In this document: piece by piece, positions 1 to 5,585 of the stretch
How the letters are laid out: every line of letters begins with the position of its first letter
Position numbering within the stretch: the first letter of the stretch is position 1
Source: QHWF01 sp036848175
GTDB taxonomy: Bacteria > Acidobacteriota > Vicinamibacteria > Vicinamibacterales > CAVVIG01
Direction: 5' to 3'
DNA length: 5,585 nucleotides
Assembly: GCA_036848175.1 (NCBI GenBank)
Contig: DAIUKO010000415.1
Coordinates: 1 to 5,585 of the forward strand
Program-made: the position numbers and the translations under genes
Notes under the pieces: model-generated
The model's database searches: none
Told to the model about the DNA's origin: nothing
What the model saw: only the letters and a program-made list of their open reading frames with translations

Positions 1-27
1 CGGTCAGACCGCGGTAAAGTGGACTCC

Positions 28-699
28 ATGAGCGTCGCCACCCATCTCGGCATCGATCTCGTCGACTACGACGAACGGATTCGCACCTTCATTCCCGACT
101 ACGACGGAATGCTCGCGGCGGCCGCACGCGTGGTGCCGACGGACGCTCGGACGATCGTCGATCTCGGTACGGGCAGCGGCGCGCTGGCGGCGGAGTGCCT
201 GATCCATGCCCCCGGCGCTCATATTGTCGGGATCGACGAGGATGCGGAGATTCTCGAGGCCGCGAAGCGCCGGCTTGGCGCGAACGCGACGTTGATCAAC
301 CAATCGTTTCTTCGTGCGCCGCTGCCGGCCTGCGATGTGGTCGTCGCGTCGTTCGCGCTGCATCACGTGCGTACGCGCGCGGCGAAAAGCGCCTTGTACC
401 GCCGCGTCCGCAAGGCGCTTCGGCGGCGCGGCCTGTTCATCATCGTCGACTGCCAGCCGGCAAGCGCGCGCGCGCTCGCGCGGCAGCAGCGCGAGGCCTG
501 GCGTGCGCACCTCCGCGAGACCTACGCGCCGCCCGAAGCCGACGCGCTGCTCGAGACATGGGCGAAGGAAGACGTCTACGTGCCGCTCGACGCCGAGCTG
601 ACGATGCTGCGGCGAAGCGGATTCACGGTCGAGATCATCTGGCGGAGCGGATCGTTCGCGGTGATCGGCGCGGCCGTCAATGCGTCAGGCCGTAGATGA
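28..699 (+). CDS. Class I SAM-dependent methyltransferase
   Basis: This 223-residue protein is a small Rossmann-fold methyltransferase that would transfer a methyl group from S-adenosylmethionine; the acceptor cannot be read from the sequence. Motif I is VDLGTGSG (residues 44-51). It is followed by an acidic ribose-binding segment, GIDED (68-72), a motif IV-like DVVVASFALHH (103-113) and a late strand, GLFIIVD (135-141). The C-terminal 50 residues look like the usual last strands, ending near GSFAVIG. No signal peptide or membrane segment is visible, so it should be cytosolic. I chose the ATG at 28; a GTG at 19 would add three residues, and neither has a strong Shine-Dalgarno sequence. The last 23 bases overlap the 3' end of the opposite-strand DUF4159 gene. 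The family is secure; the substrate (small molecule, RNA or protein) is unknown. Confidence 0.88.
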   Translation: MSVATHLGIDLVDYDERIRTFIPDYDGMLAAAARVVPTDARTIVDLGTGSGALAAECLIHAPGAHIVGIDEDAEILEAAKRRLGANATLINQSFLRAPLPACDVVVASFALHHVRTRAAKSALYRRVRKALRRRGLFIIVDCQPASARALARQQREAWRAHLRETYAPPEADALLETWAKEDVYVPLDAELTMLRRSGFTVEIIWRSGSFAVIGAAVNASGRR

Positions 700-1483
700 T
701 GTAGTTGACGCCGAGCTTGTAGGCCTCGTTCGTCTGATCGATCGGCCGAAAGCCGGTGCCCGACCACTCCCAGAACTGCGACACGTCGGTGTTGTAGTTG
801 ATGATCATCGTCAACCGCTTGTTCGGATCGTTGTCTTCGTAGACGCCGCGGAAGATCGGCAGTCCGGCGTTGTAGGCCTGCGGCACGATGGCGAGGTTGT
901 CGATCTCGAAAAACGAATGGTAGATCGGGTGCGACGCGCTCATCTCGAAGAAGCGCACGTTCGGGAAGACGCGGCGCATGTTCGCTTCGAACACGTCCCA
1001 TCCGCCGCCGCCCATGCCGCCGCCCCAGCCGCGGACCTTGAAGTCGTCGACGATGACGAAGCCGCCTTTCTGAATGTAGGCGCGCAGCGCGGCCGCCTCG
1101 CGATCGGTCATCGTCCACCATCCGACCTCGATGATGTAGGCCACCGGATACTTGAAGAGCTCGGGATCGTCGAGCGCGATGGTGTTGATGTCGTCCATGT
1201 GCGGGGCGAGGTAGCTGACCTCGTTCATGATCCGCATCAGGTTCTGCTCGGCGATCGGATAGCCATGCGCCCACGCCGGCCATCCGCGGTACCAGTACCC
1301 GCCCGGCGCGGTCTCGTAGTTCACGCGGACGAAGGTGAAGCGGCCGTCGTAGGGAATGTTCGGGTAGAGATGAAACGGGCCTCGTGGTCCGAGGCCGCCG
1401 AAGAAATCCTGCGCCAAGGCGGCGGCCGCCACGAGCAGGCACAGCATTGCAGCAGCGAACCGTCGAGAAAAACCCGTGGCCAC
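677..1483 (-). CDS. Secreted DUF4159 domain protein
   Basis: From a GTG start this gives 268 residues. Residues 1-25 form a Sec signal peptide: RR at 7-8, a hydrophobic core around MLCLLVAAAALA, and probable cleavage after ALA-Q. The mature part matches the DUF4159 pattern: FTFVRVNY (49-56), a DDPELFKYP segment (105-113), GGFVIVDDF (140-148), HPIYHSFFEI (185-194), LTMIINYNTD (224-233), and a C-terminus ending YIIYGLTH. DUF4159 proteins are envelope proteins of unknown activity with a glutamine-amidotransferase-like fold, often near MoxR, DUF58 and von Willebrand factor A genes, none of which is in this window. A glycine-rich loop (GGGMGGGG, 154-161) is inserted before the WDVFE segment. The frame stays open far upstream, but that extension is antisense to the esterase, and the signal peptide fixes the start near 1483. 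No good ribosome site is seen. Family is confident, role unknown. Confidence 0.87.
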   Translation of the reverse strand: MATGFSRRFAAAMLCLLVAAAALAQDFFGGLGPRGPFHLYPNIPYDGRFTFVRVNYETAPGGYWYRGWPAWAHGYPIAEQNLMRIMNEVSYLAPHMDDINTIALDDPELFKYPVAYIIEVGWWTMTDREAAALRAYIQKGGFVIVDDFKVRGWGGGMGGGGWDVFEANMRRVFPNVRFFEMSASHPIYHSFFEIDNLAIVPQAYNAGLPIFRGVYEDNDPNKRLTMIINYNTDVSQFWEWSGTGFRPIDQTNEAYKLGVNYIIYGLTH

Positions 1484-1540
1484 GATGATCGGATGATACA
1501 GTGACAGCGACCGAGCGGGCGACGCGTGCCGCGAGCGCAT
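1484..1540. promoter_or_regulatory. Divergent intergenic spacer
   Basis: These 57 bases separate the GTG of the DUF4159 gene from the ATG of the esterase gene, which point away from each other. If both starts are right, promoters for both must lie here or inside the facing genes. I see a short direct repeat (GATGATCGGATGAT, 1484-1497) and ACAGTGACAG (1498-1507), but no convincing -10/-35 pair on either strand and no clear palindromic operator. A regulatory role rests on gene arrangement alone. Confidence 0.35.
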
Positions 1541-2254
1541 ATGAGAATCACAAGGCGAGGCTTTCTTGCGACCGTCGGCGCCGCCGGCGCGTGCGCGTCT
1601 CTCGGCGCGCAGCAGGAGCAGCAACTTCCTCGCGAGCTCATCCCCGGCCCGCATTCGCTGAAAGTCGCCGAAGGCGATCGCGACGGCCTCTATTTCATTC
1701 CGAAGGATTACCAGCCGGGCGTCCGCATGCCGCTCTTCATCGTGCTGCACGGCGCGGGCGGGACCGCGCAAGGTACGCAGTACATGTTCCCGCTGGCCGA
1801 CGAGTTCGGCGCCATTCTCATCGCTCCCGATTCTCGCGATGAGCGCACCTGGGACGGCGTGCTGCGCAGCTGGGGACCCGATGTCGACTACATTGCCGCC
1901 GCTGTCGGACAGGTGTCGCGCCTGTGCAGCATCGATCGCGCGCGCCTGACCGTGGCCGGCTTTTCCGACGGCGCGTCGTACTCGCTCTCGTTCGGCATCA
2001 GCTTCGGCGACACCTTCAGCCGTATCATCTCGATGTCGCCGGGCGTCATGCAGCCGATGGACGCGCGCGGCAAACCGAAGATCTTCATCTCGCACGGCAC
2101 CAACGATCAGGTGATGCCGATCGACGAAACCAGCCGCCGCTTCGTGCCGCGGCTCAAGAACCTCGGCTACGACGTCACCTACCGCGAGTACGAAGGCGCG
2201 CACCGGCCCTCGCCGCCGATCGTCCGCGAAGCGTTTCAGTGGGCACTTCGCTGA
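1541..2254 (+). CDS. Tat-exported alpha/beta-hydrolase esterase
   Basis: This 237-residue serine hydrolase resembles the PHB-depolymerase/carboxylesterase group and would hydrolyse an ester outside the cytoplasm; the natural substrate is not evident. The N-terminus MRITRRGFLATVGAAGA is a classic twin-arginine signal (TRRGFLA, residues 4-10), implying export folded through Tat. The oxyanion-hole motif HGAGG is at 70-74. The nucleophile elbow GFSDG puts Ser142 at the centre, the acid is most likely Asp189 in HGTNDQ, and the base is His221 in EGAHRPSP, so the triad is complete and in order. Cys18 follows the signal core, but the residue at -3 is Ala, making a poor lipobox. A GTG at 1526 would add five residues; ATG 1541 leaves a normal Tat n-region. 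The gene is divergent from the DUF4159 gene and is followed 8 bases after its stop by a heptamer repeat array. Confidence 0.87.
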   Translation: MRITRRGFLATVGAAGACASLGAQQEQQLPRELIPGPHSLKVAEGDRDGLYFIPKDYQPGVRMPLFIVLHGAGGTAQGTQYMFPLADEFGAILIAPDSRDERTWDGVLRSWGPDVDYIAAAVGQVSRLCSIDRARLTVAGFSDGASYSLSFGISFGDTFSRIISMSPGVMQPMDARGKPKIFISHGTNDQVMPIDETSRRFVPRLKNLGYDVTYREYEGAHRPSPPIVREAFQWALR

Positions 2255-2262
2255 TGCGCGTC

Positions 2263-2325
2263 ATTGCGGATTGAGGATTGCGGATTGCGGATTGATTGGT
2301 GATTGATGATTTGAGATTGGTGATT
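2263..2325. repeat. AT-rich 7-bp tandem repeat array
   Basis: Nine consecutive 7-base units fill 63 bp. In order they read ATTGCGG, ATTGAGG, ATTGCGG, ATTGCGG, ATTGATT, GGTGATT, GATGATT, TGAGATT, GGTGATT. Each half is self-similar: the first four units share ATTGNGG, the last four end in GATT, and the fifth is a hybrid. The array is much poorer in GC than the flanking genes. Similar ATTGCGG-type heptamer strings are, to my knowledge, common between genes in several GC-rich soil lineages, with no established function. It starts just after the esterase stop and continues through the possible start codons of the next gene. There are no spacers, so this is not a CRISPR array. Confidence 0.85.
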
Positions 2326-2718
2326 GCCTCCGTCGTGTTGTTCGCAGTTGGCTGTGGCTCAGGATACACGGCGGTCGAGAAACCGACGATCGTCGAGTGG
2401 AAGCGCGTCGGATCGTGGTCGGGACGCGGCAATCGTCAGACCGAATCGTTCACGAGCGACACCGGTGGTTTTCGCGTGCACTGGGAAACGGCGAACGAAT
2501 CGCCGGCTGGCGGCGGCCGACTGAAGGTCGTCTTCCGCAGCGGCGACAGCGGCCGCGACATCGTCGAGGCGGTCGATGCGCATGGCGTCGGCCGAGGCAC
2601 TGAAGACGTCGCCGGCGACCGGCCGCGGTGGTACTTCCTCACCATCGAGTCGGCGAACATCGACTGGATGGTGACGGTCGAAGAACCGGTGATCGGCGTC
2701 ACACACAAGAACTGGTGA
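2311..2718 (+). CDS. Small predicted lipoprotein of unknown function
   Basis: The reading frame is open from 2296 to the TGA at 2716-2718. With the TTG at 2311 it encodes 135 residues starting MRLVIASVVLFAVGCGSG, a short lipoprotein-like signal whose lipidated residue would be Cys15 (TGT at 2353); the -3 Ala makes the lipobox weak. The mature part is polar and probably beta-rich, with a WSGRGNRQTESFTSDTGGF-type stretch, a central LKVVFRSGD strand, WYFLTIESANIDWMVTVEE near the end, and a terminal HKNW. I recognise no named family. Possible starts are TTG 2296, GTG 2299, TTG 2311, TTG 2317 and GTG 2320; no ATG is in frame and all lie in the heptamer array. I prefer 2311 because it gives a positively charged n-region without the two Asp residues of the longer form. 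It may be co-transcribed with ppc, 19 bases downstream. Confidence 0.68.
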   Translation: MRLVIASVVLFAVGCGSGYTAVEKPTIVEWKRVGSWSGRGNRQTESFTSDTGGFRVHWETANESPAGGGRLKVVFRSGDSGRDIVEAVDAHGVGRGTEDVAGDRPRWYFLTIESANIDWMVTVEEPVIGVTHKNW

Positions 2719-2737
2719 GTTGGTCGTCGCCTGACCG

Positions 2738-5416
2738 ATGGCCGATCCGCATCAAGCGCTGCGCGACGACGTCCGGTTGCTCGGTGAGCTGCTCGGGCGC
2801 GTACTGGAGCATCACGAAGGGCCGGAGCTCCTGGCGCTCGTCGAGGAAGTGCGCGCGCTGTCGAAGAGCGCCCACGCCGGGCATGACGACGACTTCGACA
2901 GGCTCGCGGATCTGCTGCGCGAGCTGCCGATGGGCACGGCATTTCGCGTCGCGCGTGCGTTCGCGCATTTCCTGACGCTGGCCAACATCGCCGAGCAGCA
3001 TCACCGCGTGCGCCGCCGCCGCGAGCACGCGCGGGAGACGAGCGCGCGCCCGCAGCGAGGATCGTACGCAGAGACATGCGGACGCCTGCGTGCCGCCGGC
3101 GTTTCCGCCGACGCGATCCTCGCGGCGGCGCGATCGATTCGCATCGAGCTCGTCCTCACCGCGCATCCCACCGAGATCGTCCGCCGGACGCTGCTGCAGA
3201 AGCACCATCGCATCGCCGGTGAGCTGGCGGCACTCGATGGTCCGGACCTGACCGCGGCCGAACATGAGGACGCCGTCGACGCCCTCCAGCGCGAGGTCGC
3301 CTCGGTATGGCAGACCGATGAAGTCCGCCACGAGCGGGTGTCGCCGCTCGATGAAGTGCGCGCCGGCCTGGTCGTCTTCGAGGAGAGTCTCTGGGACGGC
3401 GTGCCCCGATTTCTGCGCGCGCTCGATCGCGCGCTCGCCGCCGCGACGGGCGCGACGCTGCCGCTCGACGCGGCGCCGATCCGCTTCGGCTCGTGGATCG
3501 GCGGCGATCGCGACGGCAATCCCAACGTCACCCCCGAAGTGACTCGTCAAGCGACGTGGCTCGGGCGGTGGATGGCGGCCACGCTCTACCTGCGCGACGT
3601 GCGCGAGCTGCGCGCGGAGTTGTCGCTGACCCACGCGACCGACGAGCTGCGCGCGCGGACCGCTGGCGCAGGCGAGCCGTACCGCGCGCTGCTCGCCGGC
3701 GTTCGCGATCGTCTGATTGCGACGCGCGCCTGGGCCGAGGCGGCGCTGGCGAGCGATCGGCCACGACACGGCGGCGCCTCGACGGCCGAACCGTACCTCG
3801 ACGCGATCGATCTGATCGAGCCGCTTGCGCTCTGTCATCGATCGCTCGAAGCGACCGGCAATCAGCTGATCGCCTCGGGTCGCCTTGCCGATATCCTGCG
3901 CCGCCTTGCCGTGTTCGGACTCACGTTAGCGAGGCTCGATCTCCGGCAGGAGGCGCAGCGTCACACCGATGCGATCGAATGGATCGCGCAGCAATGCGGC
4001 TGGGGACCGTACGCGACGGCCGCTGAGATGGATCGGGAATCGCGGCTCCTTCGCGAGCTGACGGCGGGTCGCACGACGATTGCGGACTTGCCGATCGAGG
4101 CAGCGCCGGACGACGTGCGCGACGTCCTCGAGACATTTCGCACGGCTGCGCATCTGCATCCCGACTCGCTCGGCGCGTACGTGATCACGATGGCGAGCCA
4201 GCCGTCCGATGTGCTCGGGGTGGAACTGCTCCAGCGGATTGCGGGACAACAGCATCCTCAGCGGGTCGTGCCGCTGTTCGAGACCGCCGACGATCTGGCG
4301 CGCGCCGGCGGCACCATCGACGCGCTGCTGCGCGTCCCGTGGTATCGCGACCACATCGCCGGCCATCAGGAAGTGATGGTCGGCTATTCCGATTCGGCGA
4401 AGGACGCCGGTCGATTCGCGGCGGCGTGGATCCTCTATCGCGCCCAGGAAGAGATCATCGCGGCATGCGAGCGGCACGGAGTCGCGCTCACCTTGTTTCA
4501 TGGCCGCGGTGGCAGCGTCGGCCGCGGCGGCGGCCCCACCTATCTCGCGATCCAGTCCCAGCCGCCGCGCCAGGCGTCGGTGGCGTCCGGCGCCGCGAGC
4601 GTTCGCATCACTGAGCAGGGCGAGACGATCGAGGCGAAGTTCGGCTTGGTCGATATCGCGGTGCGGACGCTCGAGGTGTACACGTCGGCGATGCTCGAGG
4701 CGACCGTACTTCCGCAACAGCCGCCGCGCGCCGAGTGGCGCGAGTCGGTCGATCGCATCGCCGCCGATGCCCGCGCCGCCTATCGGGCCCTCGTCTACGA
4801 GACGCCGGCATTCCTCGAGTACTTTCGCACGGCGACCCCTGAGCCCGAGCTCGCCGCCGTCAACATCGGCAGCCGGCCGGTTCGTCGTCCATCGGGCCGT
4901 TCGAGTTCACGCGGCATCGAGACGCTGCGCGCGATTCCGTGGCAGTTTGCATGGACGCAGACGCGGCTGCTGCTGCCCTCCTGGCTCGGCGTCGAGACGG
5001 CGATCGGCGAGGCCGACGTGACGCGCTGTCGTGAGATGTACCGCGGCTGGCCGTTCTTCCGATCGACGCTGGATCTGATCGCCATCGCGCTGGCAGAAGC
5101 GGATCCGCGGATCGCGGCGCAGTACGATCGCCTGGTTCCCGCGACGCTGCGCCCGGTCGGCGAGCAACTGCGCGCGCGGTTCGCACGCGCCGCGACCATC
5201 GTACTCGACGTGATGAACACGAGCGATCTGCTGCACGACAATCCGGTGCTGCGCCGATCGATCGCCGTCCGCAATCCCTACGTCGATCCGATCAACCTGG
5301 TGCAGATCGAATTGCTGCGGCGCCTGCGCAGCCCCGGCGCCGCCGATCCGCAGCTTCAGCATGCGTTCGTGGTCACGGTCAACGGGATCGCGGCGGGCAT
5401 GCGGAATACCGGGTAA
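2738..5416 (+). CDS. ppc: Phosphoenolpyruvate carboxylase
   Basis: This complete 892-residue enzyme (E. coli Ppc is 883) converts PEP and bicarbonate to oxaloacetate and phosphate, replenishing the TCA cycle in the cytoplasm. The catalytic His is His143 in LTAHPTE. Further signatures are FGSWIGGDRDGNPNVT (250-265), Arg403 in LDLRQE, Glu515 in PLFET and Asp552 in GYSDSAKDAG (the metal ligands), FHGRGGSVGRGG (587-598), GSRP (711-714), LRAIPW (729-734), and the C-terminal GIAAGMRNTG. The N-terminus aligns with E. coli from its first residues (ALRDDVRLLG, LSKSAHAG, LANIAEQHH), which supports ATG 2738 despite a weak ribosome site. Of the four aspartate-inhibitor residues of the E. coli enzyme, Arg596, Arg845 and Asn890 are kept, but Lys773 is replaced by Glu787 (GAA at 5096-5098). 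About three residues are inserted between GSRP and LRAIPW (RSSSRG region). Family assignment is essentially certain; altered feedback control is inference. Confidence 0.98.
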   Translation: MADPHQALRDDVRLLGELLGRVLEHHEGPELLALVEEVRALSKSAHAGHDDDFDRLADLLRELPMGTAFRVARAFAHFLTLANIAEQHHRVRRRREHARETSARPQRGSYAETCGRLRAAGVSADAILAAARSIRIELVLTAHPTEIVRRTLLQKHHRIAGELAALDGPDLTAAEHEDAVDALQREVASVWQTDEVRHERVSPLDEVRAGLVVFEESLWDGVPRFLRALDRALAAATGATLPLDAAPIRFGSWIGGDRDGNPNVTPEVTRQATWLGRWMAATLYLRDVRELRAELSLTHATDELRARTAGAGEPYRALLAGVRDRLIATRAWAEAALASDRPRHGGASTAEPYLDAIDLIEPLALCHRSLEATGNQLIASGRLADILRRLAVFGLTLARLDLRQEAQRHTDAIEWIAQQCGWGPYATAAEMDRESRLLRELTAGRTTIADLPIEAAPDDVRDVLETFRTAAHLHPDSLGAYVITMASQPSDVLGVELLQRIAGQQHPQRVVPLFETADDLARAGGTIDALLRVPWYRDHIAGHQEVMVGYSDSAKDAGRFAAAWILYRAQEEIIAACERHGVALTLFHGRGGSVGRGGGPTYLAIQSQPPRQASVASGAASVRITEQGETIEAKFGLVDIAVRTLEVYTSAMLEATVLPQQPPRAEWRESVDRIAADARAAYRALVYETPAFLEYFRTATPEPELAAVNIGSRPVRRPSGRSSSRGIETLRAIPWQFAWTQTRLLLPSWLGVETAIGEADVTRCREMYRGWPFFRSTLDLIAIALAEADPRIAAQYDRLVPATLRPVGEQLRARFARAATIVLDVMNTSDLLHDNPVLRRSIAVRNPYVDPINLVQIELLRRLRSPGAADPQLQHAFVVTVNGIAAGMRNTG

Positions 5417-5472
5417 CGGAGACGCTTCCCCTTCGCGTCGCGCTTTGCGCTGCGTCGAGGAAACTGAGGAGG

Positions 5473-5528
5473 ACGGAGAGAACGGAGTTCACAAACGGAG
5501 GAACGGAGCGAACGGAGGACGAACGGAG
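5473..5528. repeat. Irregular ACGGAG repeat array
   Basis: The word ACGGAG occurs six times in 56 bases, beginning at 5473, 5482, 5495, 5503, 5512 and 5523, so the period varies from 8 to 13 bases; most copies are GAACGGAG or AAACGGAG. A seventh copy overlaps the ppc stop codon (5416-5421). The strand is almost pure purine from 5456 to 5530 apart from single C and T bases. No ORF of interest or RNA fold accounts for it. It looks like a low-complexity intergenic array unrelated in sequence to the heptamer array at 2263-2325. Confidence 0.75.
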
Positions 5529-5541
5529 AAGAGTTCGACGG

Positions 5542-5558
5542 GCGTCGCGAAGCGACGC
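5542..5558. other. Compact GCGAAGC hairpin
   Basis: GCGTCGC and GCGACGC form a perfect 7-bp stem around a three-base GAA loop. The core GCGAAGC is known from DNA biophysics as an unusually stable mini-hairpin. No T-tract follows on the + strand, and no clear one on the - strand, so it is not a canonical intrinsic terminator. It lies 125 bases past the ppc stop, just after the ACGGAG array, and could slow RNA polymerase or simply be chance in GC-rich sequence. Bases 5559-5585 show nothing further. Confidence 0.4.
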
Positions 5559-5585
5559 ACTGCGGCGAATCGGATCGGAATCGTG

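Noticed and set aside
1..17. 3' end of an upstream gene (in-frame TAA at 15-17)
   Set aside because: Only five codons are visible, so no coding evidence can be given.
4..510. 168-residue open frame on the minus strand opposite the methyltransferase
   Set aside because: Arg-rich translation without motifs; the plus-strand frame has complete SAM-binding motifs. Antisense shadow typical of high GC.
680..1504. 274-residue plus-strand frame opposite the DUF4159 gene
   Set aside because: Low-complexity Asp/Val/Arg translation without family features; the minus strand carries the recognisable domain and signal peptide.
1557..1600. Lipoprotein modification of the esterase at Cys18
   Set aside because: The residue at -3 is Ala rather than Leu/Val/Ile and the region fits an ordinary Tat signal; not strong enough to call.
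1484..2203. N-terminal extension of the DUF4159 frame to 508 residues
   Set aside because: It runs antisense through the esterase catalytic motifs and would bury a clear signal peptide in the middle of the protein.
2263..2325. CRISPR array
   Set aside because: Contiguous 7-bp units without spacers and no cas genes nearby.
2699..3838. 379-residue minus-strand frame inside ppc, and similar ones at 2436-3077 and 3926-4717
   Set aside because: Shadows of the ppc codon pattern; no motifs, and ppc is intact along its whole length.
5440..5450. GCGC-TTT-GCGC hairpin as a ppc terminator
   Set aside because: Only a 4-bp stem with no following T-tract; GCGC is too frequent here to be meaningful.

Overview
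The window is GC-rich, tightly packed bacterial chromosome with five protein-coding genes and no RNA gene, transposase, phage gene or CRISPR array. The composition, a stand-alone secreted DUF4159 protein, a Tat-exported esterase and low-complexity intergenic arrays built on ATTGCGG and ACGGAG words would suit a soil Acidobacteriota-type organism (for example Vicinamibacteria). That placement is inference from style, not from a marker gene.

Layout: a class I SAM-dependent methyltransferase (28-699, +) runs tail to tail into a secreted DUF4159 protein (677-1483, -), and their 3' ends share 23 bp. A 57-bp divergent spacer (1484-1540) separates the DUF4159 gene from a Tat-exported alpha/beta-hydrolase esterase (1541-2254, +). 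Just after the esterase stop lies an AT-rich array of nine 7-bp units (2263-2325), which runs into the 5' end of a small predicted lipoprotein gene (about 2311-2718, +). Nineteen bases later begins a complete phosphoenolpyruvate carboxylase gene, ppc (2738-5416, +), half of the window. The final 169 bases hold no gene, only an irregular ACGGAG array (5473-5528) and a compact GCGAAGC hairpin (5542-5558).

The genes do not form an obvious pathway. PEP carboxylase is the cytoplasmic anaplerotic enzyme feeding oxaloacetate to the TCA cycle. The DUF4159 protein, the esterase and the lipoprotein all carry export signals and should act outside the cytoplasm. The lipoprotein and ppc genes may share a transcript because they are close and co-directional, but no functional link is visible.

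I see no convincing novel multi-gene system. The most informative points are: (1) the PEP carboxylase has Glu787 where E. coli has Lys773, one of the four residues that bind the feedback inhibitor aspartate, while the other three and the catalytic residues are conserved; (2) the heptamer array supplies or overlaps every plausible start codon of the lipoprotein gene, none of which is ATG; (3) two unrelated low-complexity arrays bracket the lipoprotein-ppc pair.
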